From: Rikenellaceae bacterium
GTDB lineage: Bacteria; Bacteroidota; Bacteroidia; Bacteroidales; Rikenellaceae
Length of the DNA stretch: 64,000 bases
Direction of reading: 5' to 3'
Assembly (NCBI GenBank): GCA_015060065.1
Contig: SUZF01000001.1
Coordinates: 88,837-152,836, forward strand
In this document: in pieces, positions 27,748-36,486 of the stretch
Layout of the letters: each line of letters opens with the position of its first letter
How positions within the stretch are numbered: the stretch's first letter is position 1
Notes under the pieces: model-generated
The model's input: only the letters and a program-made list of their open reading frames with translations
Told to the model about the DNA's origin: nothing
Databases searched by the model: none
Position numbers and translations under genes: made by a program

Positions 27748-27813
27748 GCTAAATTATGCTTGGTTTTAGGAATGGTCAAACACCATCGAGAGAGTCCCAA
27801 ACCGACTTCTCTC

Positions 27814-29967
27814 CTACTCTTCGTCTGTATCGGTGTATGCTTTGAGAAGCTTATCCTGAACATCCGACGGAACCTGCTCGTATGACGCAAACTGCATTGT
27901 ATAGGTCGCAGCACCCGACGTCAGCGACGAGAGGGTAGTCGAATAGCGATAAAGTTCTGCCAGAGGCACACGTGCATTCAGGCGGTCAAAGCCCTTATCG
28001 TGGTCCATACCCATAATCATCGCGCGACGATTCTGCAAGTCACTCATCACAGGACCCATATAGTCACTCGGCGTCAGTACCTCGACGTTATAGATAGGCT
28101 CCATAATCTTCGGGCCGGCATTGCGGAAAGCCTCCTTAAAGGCGTTACGCGCAGCCAACTTAAACGAGATTTCATTCGAATCTACCGGGTGCATCTTACC
28201 ATCATAGACCACTACGCGAATATCGCGAGCGTAAGAACCCGTAAGCGGACCCTCGTCCATCTTCTCCATAATACCCTTCAAAATCGCAGGCATAAAGCGT
28301 GCATCAATTGCACCACCGACAATCGAGTTATAGAACTGCAACTTGCCGCCCCATTCGAGGTCATACTCCTCCTTACCCTTGATATTGACAGTAATCTCCT
28401 TGCCATTAACCTTATACTTTGTCGGTTCGGGCATACCCTCATAGTAAGGCTCGATAACGATATGTACCTCACCAAACTGACCGGCACCACCCGACTGCTT
28501 CTTGTGGCGGTAATCTGCCTGTGCAACCTTCGTGATGGTCTCGCGATAAGGAATCTTCGGTGCGAAATATTCAAGGTCGAGTTTATTCTCGTTGGCAATA
28601 CGTGCTTTGAGGATGTTGAGGTGATGCTCTCCCTGACCCTGAATAATGGTCTGCTTCAACTCCTTCGAGTAGGCAACCAAAATCGTCGGATCCTCGAACT
28701 TGGCATCGTTGAGAATCTTACCCAGACGCTCCTCCTCTTTCTGCTCCTTCGCCTTCACGGCTGCGCGGTAGCGGGGCTCCGGGAATACGATAGGCTCCAA
28801 AGTCACAGGTGCCGACGGAGCTGCAAGGGTGTCGTTTGTACGGGTACCCTTCAACTTCACGGTGCAACCGATATCTCCGGCCGAGAGTTCGGTAACCTTG
28901 ATACGATTCTTTCCTGCCACTGCGAAGAGTTGCGAGAGTTTCTCCTTATTGCCGGTGCGCGAATTTACAAGTTCCATACCCTCGGTAACCTTACCACGAA
29001 CAACGCGGATATACGAAATCTCGCCAATATGCTGTTCGAGTTGGCTCTTGAAGACGAATGCCACTGCCGGCTCATCAACATTTGCAGCCACCTCCGAACC
29101 ATCGGCTGCGGGGAATGCCGGAGCCGTCATCGGACCCGGAGCGACATTGATAATAAACTCCATAAGACGCTTGGTGCCCACATCGCGCTTACCGCTCGTA
29201 CAGAAGATAGGCATCACAGCACGACGAGCCACACCGAGTTTCAAACCGGAACGGATATCGTCTTGCGTAAGGGTTCCCTTATCGAAGTAGAGTTCCATCA
29301 ATGCATCATCATGCTCGGCAGCCGCCTCGACAAGTTCCTGATTGAGAGCCTGTGCCTTATCCATCTCCTCGGCAGGAATCTCTAACTCCTCGCGAGTACC
29401 GTTTTCGTCCTTGAAACGATACATCTTCATCATCAAAACGTCGATGAATGAGTTGAAACCTGCTCCCTGATTCACGGGATACTGCACGATTACGGGCTTC
29501 ACCTGCGAAGCGGCCTTAATGCTCTCGTATGCGTTCTCGAAGTTTGCCTTATCGCCATCGAGTTGGTTGATAACACCGATAAGGGGCTTATTCAGGATGC
29601 GGGCATAGCGCGACTGAATCTCGCTACCAACCTCCCAGCCAACATTGGCGTTGAAGACCATAATACCCACGTCACCGACCTTGAATGCCGAGAAGAGATT
29701 TCCGCAGAAATCATCCGAACCCGGACAGTCGATGATGTTGAGTTTGCGATCCATAAACTCCGTGAAGAGAATGGTCGAATATATCGAGCGTTTGTATTCA
29801 TGCTCGATGTCGGTGTTGTCCGACAAAGTGTTGTTGTTTTCGATACTACCCCTGCGGTCGATGACTTTACCCTCGAATGCCATTGCCTCGGCAAGGGTAG
29901 TTTTACCGGAGCCGGGGGCTCCTACAAGTACAATGTTTTTAATCTCACGTGCTGAATAATTTTTCAT
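27814..29967 (-). CDS. fusA2: EF-G paralogue with degenerate GTPase motifs (EF-G2)
   Basis: A 717-residue translational GTPase with full EF-G domain layout: G domain, domain II, then GQGEHHLN, the domain IV segment YRHKKQSGGAGQFGEV and a domain V ending. The G motifs are altered. G1 is GAPGSGKTT (16-24); G3 is DCPGSDDF (80-87) instead of DTPGHVDF, so the catalytic His is Ser84; G4 is NQLD (134-137) instead of NKxD. This matches what I know of EF-G2 from Bacteroides, a paralogue that drives translocation without GTP hydrolysis and is induced on carbon starvation. Here that role is inferred from the same substitutions. It is transcribed alone, between two terminators. Confidence 0.92.
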   Translation of the reverse strand: MKNYSAREIKNIVLVGAPGSGKTTLAEAMAFEGKVIDRRGSIENNNTLSDNTDIEHEYKRSIYSTILFTEFMDRKLNIIDCPGSDDFCGNLFSAFKVGDVGIMVFNANVGWEVGSEIQSRYARILNKPLIGVINQLDGDKANFENAYESIKAASQVKPVIVQYPVNQGAGFNSFIDVLMMKMYRFKDENGTREELEIPAEEMDKAQALNQELVEAAAEHDDALMELYFDKGTLTQDDIRSGLKLGVARRAVMPIFCTSGKRDVGTKRLMEFIINVAPGPMTAPAFPAADGSEVAANVDEPAVAFVFKSQLEQHIGEISYIRVVRGKVTEGMELVNSRTGNKEKLSQLFAVAGKNRIKVTELSAGDIGCTVKLKGTRTNDTLAAPSAPVTLEPIVFPEPRYRAAVKAKEQKEEERLGKILNDAKFEDPTILVAYSKELKQTIIQGQGEHHLNILKARIANENKLDLEYFAPKIPYRETITKVAQADYRHKKQSGGAGQFGEVHIVIEPYYEGMPEPTKYKVNGKEITVNIKGKEEYDLEWGGKLQFYNSIVGGAIDARFMPAILKGIMEKMDEGPLTGSYARDIRVVVYDGKMHPVDSNEISFKLAARNAFKEAFRNAGPKIMEPIYNVEVLTPSDYMGPVMSDLQNRRAMIMGMDHDKGFDRLNARVPLAELYRYSTTLSSLTSGAATYTMQFASYEQVPSDVQDKLLKAYTDTDEE

Positions 29968-30042
29968 ATTCTTATCTGTTTTAAGGTTTGTTTTTCGGTT
30001 TTCAGTCTATAAATTTACAAAAAAATTTTGAGCGCACAAGAG

Positions 30043-30050
30043 CAAAAATA
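30043..30050 (-). promoter_or_regulatory. Possible -7 box for EF-G2 gene
   Basis: Minus-strand TATTTTTG fits TAnnTTTG and would give a leader of about 70 bases. It overlaps the T-run of the mqnD terminator and no good -33 element is visible, so an activator would be expected. No activator site could be identified by eye. Confidence 0.35.
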
Positions 30051-30076
30051 AAAAAATCGCGTTTTCAGCGCGATTT
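30046..30076 (-). terminator. Terminator of mqnD
   Basis: AAATCGCG and CGCGATTT pair around a 7-base loop (30054-30076), followed on the minus strand by TTTTTATTTT. It lies 45 bases after the mqnD stop. Confidence 0.75.
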
Positions 30077-30121
30077 TCACAATTTTTAACCCTCATCGGG
30101 GTATGTTTTTAATATTTACGA

Positions 30122-30901
30122 CTACAAATCAAGCCCCGTAAGTCGGGCTGTTGCTCGCCTACCCTCCTCACCCAAAGAGAGCGAGTAGTCATTCACAAAA
30201 AGGTCGATATGGCGGTCGATAACATCGTCTTCCAACTCCTGCGCGTGCGATTTAATATAGGTACGCGAGAGCGTGGGGTTTGCAAAAGCAAAACGAATAC
30301 TCTCCGAGAGCAGGCTCTCTACCTCGCGCCGCATCTGCTCGCCCAAATCTCGACGTATGACTATCGCACCAAGGGGCAGAGGCAGCGATGTCTGCTCCTC
30401 CCACAAAGCACCAAGGTCGGCAACAAGTTCGAGATTGCGCCTTTCATAGACAAACCGACCCTCATGAATCAGCACTCCGGCATCCACCTCGCCACACTCC
30501 ACCGCCTCGGCAATCCGCGAAAAGAGCATCGGGCGACGGTCTGTGAGGTTAGGGAAGAAGTGCATTAACATCGCATTGGCGGTGGTGTATTCTCCGGGGA
30601 TTGCCACCGAGCGAATGGGCGAAGTGTCTCCCTTGCGACGCACCAGCAATTGACCATTGCCACGCCCCAGAGCCGAGCCACTATCGAGCAGGGTATAGCG
30701 GTCGTGGATTCGCGGAAGCAGGGCTGTGCTTATCTTGCTGATATCGGGATTGTCGTTCAGCACACCGAGATTCAACTCCTCGATATCGGCATACTCCACC
30801 TCGAACTCCAAGCCGCGGAGGTCGATACGTCTATTCACTATGGCATCGAACGAGAAGGTGTCATTCGGGCAGGGCGATATGCGCAATCTCAACGGTTTCA
30901 T
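30122..30901 (-). CDS. mqnD: 1,4-dihydroxy-6-naphthoate synthase
   Basis: An enzyme of the futalosine route to menaquinone, acting on cyclic de-hypoxanthine futalosine. The 259-residue protein has the periplasmic-binding-protein-like fold of the MqnA/MqnD family, with the N-terminal ISPCPNDTFSFDAI typical of MqnD, SGSALGRGNGQLLV, VAIPGEYTTANAML and DAGVLIHEGRFVYE. It is a cytosolic enzyme of normal length. mqnB lies upstream on the same strand, with a small decayed gene in between, so these two steps of the pathway are probably co-transcribed. Confidence 0.93.
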   Translation of the reverse strand: MKPLRLRISPCPNDTFSFDAIVNRRIDLRGLEFEVEYADIEELNLGVLNDNPDISKISTALLPRIHDRYTLLDSGSALGRGNGQLLVRRKGDTSPIRSVAIPGEYTTANAMLMHFFPNLTDRRPMLFSRIAEAVECGEVDAGVLIHEGRFVYERRNLELVADLGALWEEQTSLPLPLGAIVIRRDLGEQMRREVESLLSESIRFAFANPTLSRTYIKSHAQELEDDVIDRHIDLFVNDYSLSLGEEGRRATARLTGLDL

Positions 30902-30932
30902 GCTATATGACTATTTTAACTTTGTCGAAAAT

Positions 30933-31130
30933 TTATGCTGACCACATCCTACACAGACACGCCTGTTCGTGCCGGGCAACACAAACATTGACCCACGAAA
31001 AGCGGGGATGCTCCACATCAATAAGAGGCGAGGTCTGATTCTCGCAACTCAACTGCGTGGGGCGAATTGTCGCAGCCAAGCCGCACACGCTCCAACACAC
31101 AACAACACAAAACAGCAAGAATCTCTTCAT
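30933..31130 (-). pseudogene. Remnant of a GH78 alpha-L-rhamnosidase 5' end
   Basis: A 65-codon frame with a clean signal peptide (MKRFLLFCVVVCWSVCGLA) followed by IRPTQLSCENQTSPLIDVEHPRFSW split over a few residues. That block looks like the N-terminal signature of secreted GH78 rhamnosidases, where a Cys/Glu-rich strand is followed by a 'D-P-R-(L/F)-S-W' element. After that the sequence degenerates and stops, and none of the following domains exist. It starts 10 bases after the mqnB stop and ends 31 bases before mqnD. I read it as a deletion relic; a functional 65-residue secreted peptide is the alternative. Confidence 0.55.
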
Positions 31131-31140
31131 CTCCTGACAA

Positions 31141-31653
31141 TTATGGTCTGGATATAATCTGTTGCACTGCATGAGCAAGGCTTTCGAGGGCTGTCGGCAC
31201 ATCCCACTCCTCACGTGGCTCGCCCACGCGGTTGGATATCGCTCTAACCTCGCAACACTCCGCGCCAAACTCCTCGCAAAGGGCAAAGAGGGCGGCTCCC
31301 TCCATATTCTCCACATCTGCACCACACGCCTCGGCACCACATGCCGAGACCGTATTGCTTCGCACAACACGCAATCCGTCTGGCAGGATTGAGGTTTTGT
31401 AGGCACGGTCAAACTGCTGTGGCATACCCGCCACGCGCTCTTCGGCAACGGCAACAACCTCGCCCTTTGCAAGGGTTTGGTCATACGCACCGGCAATGCC
31501 TGCCAGCAGGAAGGAGCGGTGACCATCGGCAAGCAGTCGCGCCACACAAGCAGCCGTTTGTGCCATACCGACACCACACACCACAACCTCCACATCGGGG
31601 CAAATCGCCCTGAACGGAGCCGCCTCCAACTCTGTCGGGAATAGAAGAATCAT
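31141..31653 (-). CDS. mqnB: Futalosine hydrolase
   Basis: Splits futalosine to release hypoxanthine in menaquinone synthesis. The 170-residue protein belongs to the nucleoside phosphorylase / MTA-SAH nucleosidase fold, with TELEAAPFR at the start, VVVCGVGMAQTA, LLAGIAGAYD and the base/ribose site VENMEGAALFALCEEFG. It is somewhat shorter than the usual 200-220 residues but all motifs are present. An adenosylhomocysteine or methylthioadenosine nucleosidase is the alternative; the mqnD neighbour favours futalosine. Confidence 0.85.
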   Translation of the reverse strand: MILLFPTELEAAPFRAICPDVEVVVCGVGMAQTAACVARLLADGHRSFLLAGIAGAYDQTLAKGEVVAVAEERVAGMPQQFDRAYKTSILPDGLRVVRSNTVSACGAEACGADVENMEGAALFALCEEFGAECCEVRAISNRVGEPREEWDVPTALESLAHAVQQIISRP

Positions 31654-31690
31654 TATCTCAAACTAATAAACACGCGTCGCCGACACCCTA

Positions 31691-31743
31691 ATTATCAATT
31701 ATCAATTGTCAACTATCAATTATCAATTGTCAATTGTCAATTA
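31691..31743. repeat. 7-bp-period AATT repeat
   Basis: About seven steps of TCAATTA/TCAATTG/TCAACTA with a 7-base period between the aminopeptidase P stop, which it overlaps, and mqnB. It is the longest of four such tracts in the window. Confidence 0.85.
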
Positions 31744-33132
31744 TTTCCCCACAATCGCCTCCAACTCTGCAACCGTGATAGGAATCTTCTTGTCGCCAAT
31801 AAATCGGCATCCGTTCTCGGTTACCAGAATATCATCCTCCAAGCGGATACCACCGAAATCGCGATAGGCATCCAGCGCATCATAATTCACGATGCCCTTA
31901 TACAACCCCTCGGCACGCGACTTGTCGATAAGCGCGGGGATAAAGTACAATCCCGGCTCATCACTCATAACCGTACCCGGTCTTACGCGCCACGTTGCAC
32001 GATGCACACATGTTGCCGACTGCGTAGCCCTGTCGAGCAGACCCGAAAAGTCGAAACTGCGCTCGCCCATAGCCTCGCAATCGTGTACATCCATACCCAT
32101 ACCATGACCCAAGCCGTGAGGCATAAACATATACATCGCACCCGATGCAACCACATCCTCCGGAGAGCCATTCACCAATCCCACTGCACGCAGACCCTCC
32201 GCAAGCGAGAGGTATGCCGCACGGTGGATATCACTATACATCACTCCGGGCTTCACAACGTCAAGCATATAGTCATGAGCCGCCAAAACAATCTCGTAAA
32301 TATCGCGCTGCTTATCAGTGAACTTGCCACTCACGGGGTATGTTCGCGTATGGTCCGAGCAGTAGTTATCGACCGTTTCGCCACCGGCATCTACCAACAG
32401 CAGGCGACCCGATTCGAGAACTCCGTCGTAGTTGTGGTTGTGGAGCGTTTCGCCATGCTGCGACACAATCGAGGTAAATGACACACCCGCACCATACGAG
32501 AGAGCAAAGCCCTCGATAGCACCGGCAATCTCGCGCTCGACAACTCCCGGACGGCACATCTTCATAGCCGTAACATGCATAATGTAGCCTATCTGGAAGG
32601 CGCGTTCCAGAGCCTCAATCTCCTCGGCACCCTTAACCTCGCGCATCTCCGCCACGGCAAACATCAACTCTGCCGACTTACCCTCGTGCAGAGCCTTCAA
32701 GGGCATACCGAGCAACTCGGCAAGTTGAATCTTCGTCTCGCCACGATATGGGGGCAGATAGTGAATCGTGCGACCCTTTGCCTGCGCTGCCGAGATATAG
32801 TCAGCAAGTGCCGTGAGCGGTTTTGTCGCACCGACACCCACCTGCGCGGCAAGGTCGGCAATCGTAGGCTGCGGACCTGTCCAGATGATATCATCAACCG
32901 TCAAATCATTACCGAAGAGAATCTCCTCGCCCGATTCGCAGTCGATTACACCCACCAAGTCGGGCAGGTTCTGACCGAAGAAGTAGAGGAAGGTCGAATC
33001 CTGACGGAAGTGGTAGATGTTATTGGGATAGTTGCAGGGAGCCTCGCTATTACCCGGCAATAGAATAACGCCCTGACCTATTTTTTCGCGCAGAGCCGCT
33101 CTACGACCCGCATAAATCTCTTTGCTAAACAT
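31741..33132 (-). CDS. pepP: Xaa-Pro aminopeptidase (M24B)
   Basis: A 463-residue metallopeptidase that removes an N-terminal residue preceding proline. The N-terminal creatinase-like domain (about 1-170) contains LLPGNSEAPCNYPNNIYHFRQDSTFLYFFG. The catalytic pita-bread domain has the metal ligands LLVDAGGE, YCSDHTRTYPV, MPHGLGHGMGMDVHD, SDEPGLYF and GIRLEDDILV. A Cys/Thr-containing insert precedes the fourth motif. There is no signal peptide, so it is cytosolic. It lies 11 bases downstream of the glycosidase gene and likely shares its transcript. Confidence 0.92.
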   Translation of the reverse strand: MFSKEIYAGRRAALREKIGQGVILLPGNSEAPCNYPNNIYHFRQDSTFLYFFGQNLPDLVGVIDCESGEEILFGNDLTVDDIIWTGPQPTIADLAAQVGVGATKPLTALADYISAAQAKGRTIHYLPPYRGETKIQLAELLGMPLKALHEGKSAELMFAVAEMREVKGAEEIEALERAFQIGYIMHVTAMKMCRPGVVEREIAGAIEGFALSYGAGVSFTSIVSQHGETLHNHNYDGVLESGRLLLVDAGGETVDNYCSDHTRTYPVSGKFTDKQRDIYEIVLAAHDYMLDVVKPGVMYSDIHRAAYLSLAEGLRAVGLVNGSPEDVVASGAMYMFMPHGLGHGMGMDVHDCEAMGERSFDFSGLLDRATQSATCVHRATWRVRPGTVMSDEPGLYFIPALIDKSRAEGLYKGIVNYDALDAYRDFGGIRLEDDILVTENGCRFIGDKKIPITVAELEAIVGK

Positions 33133-33143
33133 ATTTTACCTTT

Positions 33144-34970
33144 TTAGAACGTCAATTTCACATAACCGCTTGTCGGGACAGCGACACGCTGCACTCCCTT
33201 CGCGAGTTTATTACCTGCAACACTGTTGCCATACATATCGAAGAACTCCGCCTTACGAGGTTTGGCCTGCAACTCCACAACCAAACCCTCGACTCCCGTA
33301 GCATTCAGGAGATAGACCTCACGGTCAGCAGCACCGGCATTGACAGCCATACCCGCCTGATAGACTGTGATTATTCGCTCCTTGTCGCTCTCGCCCTCCA
33401 AAACGGGGAAGTACGCTTCGGGATGATAGGGGCGGAATGCTCCGTGCAACAGGGCTTTACGGTGTTCTTGCGAGAAAGCAATCCAGTGTTTCATAACCTT
33501 CAAATGGCTCTCCGGAATCTCGCGCAGCATAGCCGAATACTGCACCACGCCATACATTGCCGAGAGGATATGGCGAGCCACCACCTCTGGCTTCTCATTC
33601 AGATTCCACTCCAACATATCGGCATGCACCGCAGTTGTACCACTCGTCAAGCGCAGGTTGGCGATGCGGGCGCGATTGGTTCGCATATCTCCGGGGCAGT
33701 CCATCGCGCGGAACATATTTCCGTATTGGCGAATTGCAGGTCCGACATAGCGCTGGCGGAACTCAATCAAGATGTCTGGTTTAATGGCTTGCAGGCGACG
33801 AGAAACCTCCTTCATCAGCACATTCACAGCCTCCGAGATGCTCTTGATATCACGACCTGCATAGTTTTGAGCCACGGCCGGGTCCGGACCATCCGTGCGG
33901 AACGAATCGATAAAGTCCAACTTGAAACCATCCAACTCCCACTCGCGCAGTGCCTTCTCGTATATCGAGCAGATATGTTCGCGCACCTCCGGGAAGCGCG
34001 GGTCGAGAACACCAACCAAGCCGCCTTCGTTCTTTATGCGAAGGTACTTGCCTTCGAAACGCTTATAGGCCTCGCTATATTCGCCTACAAACGGCACCGA
34101 GTACCACATCATATACTTCATACCCATAGCCTGCACGCGCTTGATATGAGCCTTTATATCCTTGATTCGCGAGGGCGCAACCACCCAATCGCCACAATAA
34201 GCATAACCGCGGTCGTTATTGTCGGTCTGCCAGCCATCATCGACAATGATTGTTCCCATACCCAACTTTACCGCCTCACGGCACTCTGCCTCGATATCGT
34301 GGTCAGTAATCTGCTGGTGGAACTGATACCATGTCGAGTAGAGCGGAGCAAATGCCGCCTCCGGAACTTGGCAGGCCTTAAATCCGTTCTGCGCGGTAAT
34401 CCACTGCGCACTCTCGCGCACAGCATCCGCCCAGAAGATATCGCGTTTATCGAGCAAAATCGTTGTCTTATAGTGCGCGAGCGGAGCCTCCGGCTCGACA
34501 AAGAAGCGCAACTTGCCAGAAAACAAAGCCCCCTCCTCGCGCAGACCCAACTGTGCATCAACCTTGCGGACAGCCTCGGCGGTTGCAATGGTCAGGCGGC
34601 TTCGGTTATTGGTGTTGATAAACGAGTATATCGGCATCTCACGCGCCAACGAAGAGGAATATGCAGCACCCCACACGGGTCGAAGTTCGGTATAGCACAT
34701 CTTGTCGGAGTTCCACAGGTGGTGAGCATCGAGTTGCGGAGTGCTGAACTCTACGCTCAATTGCGGAGGTGTCAGCGCCTGCGGAGCGGTCATCTCGACC
34801 GAAATCTCCTCGCGGCCACCCTTCTCTGCAACCTTCACATCTATCTTCCATGCCTCATCAGCACATTTGACCGTAACTTCGCCAACCGAAGCAGTCTGTA
34901 CCTTCACGTCCGCAGCCTTTGACGATATGGCAAACATCAATGCCACCACAAAAAACAAAACTCTTTTCAT
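33144..34970 (-). CDS. Secreted alpha-galactosidase-like glycoside hydrolase (GH36 / clan D)
   Basis: A 608-residue protein with a signal peptide (MKRVLFFVVALMFAISSKA). After an N-terminal beta domain, a TIM barrel carries IIVDDGWQ, MKYMMWYSVPF, the nucleophile strand ELDGFKLDFIDSF and a likely acid/base Asp in MDCPGDMRTNRARI. This order fits the melibiase family (GH36) of alpha-galactosidases. A C-terminal beta domain completes it. The start was set at the signal peptide; the longer frame runs into the upstream gene. It probably acts in the periplasm on a galactosyl or related glycan. Substrate specificity is not certain. Confidence 0.75.
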   Translation of the reverse strand: MKRVLFFVVALMFAISSKAADVKVQTASVGEVTVKCADEAWKIDVKVAEKGGREEISVEMTAPQALTPPQLSVEFSTPQLDAHHLWNSDKMCYTELRPVWGAAYSSSLAREMPIYSFINTNNRSRLTIATAEAVRKVDAQLGLREEGALFSGKLRFFVEPEAPLAHYKTTILLDKRDIFWADAVRESAQWITAQNGFKACQVPEAAFAPLYSTWYQFHQQITDHDIEAECREAVKLGMGTIIVDDGWQTDNNDRGYAYCGDWVVAPSRIKDIKAHIKRVQAMGMKYMMWYSVPFVGEYSEAYKRFEGKYLRIKNEGGLVGVLDPRFPEVREHICSIYEKALREWELDGFKLDFIDSFRTDGPDPAVAQNYAGRDIKSISEAVNVLMKEVSRRLQAIKPDILIEFRQRYVGPAIRQYGNMFRAMDCPGDMRTNRARIANLRLTSGTTAVHADMLEWNLNEKPEVVARHILSAMYGVVQYSAMLREIPESHLKVMKHWIAFSQEHRKALLHGAFRPYHPEAYFPVLEGESDKERIITVYQAGMAVNAGAADREVYLLNATGVEGLVVELQAKPRKAEFFDMYGNSVAGNKLAKGVQRVAVPTSGYVKLTF

Positions 34971-35007
34971 ACGATATATTTTTAAGTTTTCAGGTTTTAA
35001 CAAGCAT

Positions 35008-36066
35008 CTATTTCCGAGCAAAATCGCCCTCGTCCAACATATTAAAGAATCGCTCCAAGCACCACACCATCCATCTCTGGTCGCCACCAAGACCCTCGTG
35101 ACACGCCCCGCGGAACTCTTCGCGAGTCGGGCCCTGCCAATCGCGGAACCACTCATTCGTAGCACGAGGCATCGGCAACTTGGGCGGAATTTCGAATGCG
35201 GGATAGAGTCGGTTAAATACCTCGCGCACCAGATATTTATTCTCGCCACGACGCACTCGCTCGATATCAAGAGGCACGGCAAGGCGCGACGTTGCAAAGG
35301 GAGAGAGGAACTTCACTCCGGCACACTCGCAAGCGTTATGGTAACTACCGAGTGACTCGCGCAGAAAGACATTGCGATTAAACTCGTGGGCATCGGTCAT
35401 TCCGTCTATGGTATATTTTGCAACCGGCTCCAACACTCGTTCCCAATCGCGCAAAACCTTATCGGGCGCAACATACGAGTATCTCTCGACAAACTCCTCA
35501 AACGTCCAGTCGCGCGAGAGCAGGCCACTCATACCGCCATAGTTCACATCAGCACTCTCGCCAAAGATAAGGGCGTCGTATCCGTCAGCCTTCGCCTGCA
35601 ATGCCGCCTTATAAATCTGCACCTCGATAGAGTGAATCGGAGCCCCCTTGTGGCGCATCAGAATCGGGGCATAACGCTCGAAATCCTCCCACCACATCTC
35701 GACAATATGGTGTTTCAAACTGCACTCCTCGGCATATCGGGCAGCAATCGGGGTCTCATCAGCCACAGGCGTACCCGGCACTACACACTTAAAGGTGTAT
35801 GACTGCGACCCCTTGGGCATAAACTTCGCCAAGATTGCCGAGTCGATACCGCCCGAAAGAGCCAGCGCAGCACGATTCTCGGTAACATACCGCTTCATCT
35901 CGGAGGCTATATGCTCCTCCAACTCCTCGCTGTCGTGAATTTCGGCTCGGTTTGTATATTCGGGTGCATAGGTCGGCACCACACCCTCGGCAAAGCAACG
36001 CGTGCGGTCATAGACCGTGCGGTACATCAGGTACGAACTTGCGCAATATCTCTTATCGACTTTCAT
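35008..36066 (-). CDS. Asparagine synthase-like ATP-pyrophosphatase, no glutaminase domain
   Basis: A 352-residue protein with the PP-loop motif LALSGGIDSAILAKF near residue 70 and the later FGESADVNYGG, the counterpart of the GEGADE-GG motif of AsnB. The C-terminal helices also follow AsnB. It lacks the N-terminal Ntn glutaminase domain entirely: only about 60 unrelated residues precede the PP-loop. It would therefore adenylate an acid and accept ammonia or another amine, and need not make asparagine. It overlaps neither neighbour, but lies 3 bases from the cytidylyltransferase gene stop and forms a unit with it and LicD. A role in modifying a surface polymer or head group is inference from these neighbours. 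Confidence 0.75.
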   Translation of the reverse strand: MKVDKRYCASSYLMYRTVYDRTRCFAEGVVPTYAPEYTNRAEIHDSEELEEHIASEMKRYVTENRAALALSGGIDSAILAKFMPKGSQSYTFKCVVPGTPVADETPIAARYAEECSLKHHIVEMWWEDFERYAPILMRHKGAPIHSIEVQIYKAALQAKADGYDALIFGESADVNYGGMSGLLSRDWTFEEFVERYSYVAPDKVLRDWERVLEPVAKYTIDGMTDAHEFNRNVFLRESLGSYHNACECAGVKFLSPFATSRLAVPLDIERVRRGENKYLVREVFNRLYPAFEIPPKLPMPRATNEWFRDWQGPTREEFRGACHEGLGGDQRWMVWCLERFFNMLDEGDFARK

Positions 36067-36069
36067 ACC

Positions 36070-36483
36070 CTACTCCCTTACTGCGTTCAGAGCCTTGGTT
36101 ATCTGGGTCGATGATACGCCCTTCGTATAGGGGAAATAGACGATGCGGATACCCTCGGCAGCAAAAGCCTTCTCGTACTCCTGCCACTTTTCGGTACCAT
36201 ACCAATCATCTCCTACAAAGAGAATAGTTGCTCCCAACTTCTTACACATCGCGAGTTTGTCCATATCGCTCTGCGGTACTGCGGCATCGACACACTTTAT
36301 GTTGCGCACAATCTCGATGCGGTCCTCGAAAGGAATCATCGCGTGCTTGCCCTTGTATGTTACAAGGTCATCCGTTGTGACACCGACAATCAGTTTGTCG
36401 CACATTCCCTTGGCATTTTTCAGTAAGTTCAGGTGGCCGATATGAAAGAGGTCATATACTCCGGCCGTGTAGCCTATTACCAT
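36070..36483 (-). CDS. Glycerol-3-phosphate/choline-phosphate-type cytidylyltransferase
   Basis: A 137-residue TagD-like nucleotidyltransferase that would activate a phospho-alcohol with CTP. It shows GYTAGVYDLFHIGHLNLLKNAK with the HxGH signature, VGVTTDDLVTYKGK, IPFEDRIEIVRNIK and a C-terminal YTKGVSSTQI, matching the R-T/S-x-G-I-S-S-T segment of the family. The short single-domain length is typical of glycerol-3-phosphate cytidylyltransferase. It lies 3 bases from both neighbours (LicD upstream, AsnB-like downstream). The actual substrate, whether glycerol-3-phosphate, phosphocholine or phosphoethanolamine, cannot be decided from sequence. Confidence 0.85.
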   Translation of the reverse strand: MVIGYTAGVYDLFHIGHLNLLKNAKGMCDKLIVGVTTDDLVTYKGKHAMIPFEDRIEIVRNIKCVDAAVPQSDMDKLAMCKKLGATILFVGDDWYGTEKWQEYEKAFAAEGIRIVYFPYTKGVSSTQITKALNAVRE

Positions 36484-36486
36484 AAT

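Noticed and set aside
30902..31595. A 220-codon frame covering mqnB and the following gap
   Set aside because: Most of it is antisense-phase reading through mqnB. Only its last 65 codons, which have a signal peptide, are kept as the GH78 remnant.
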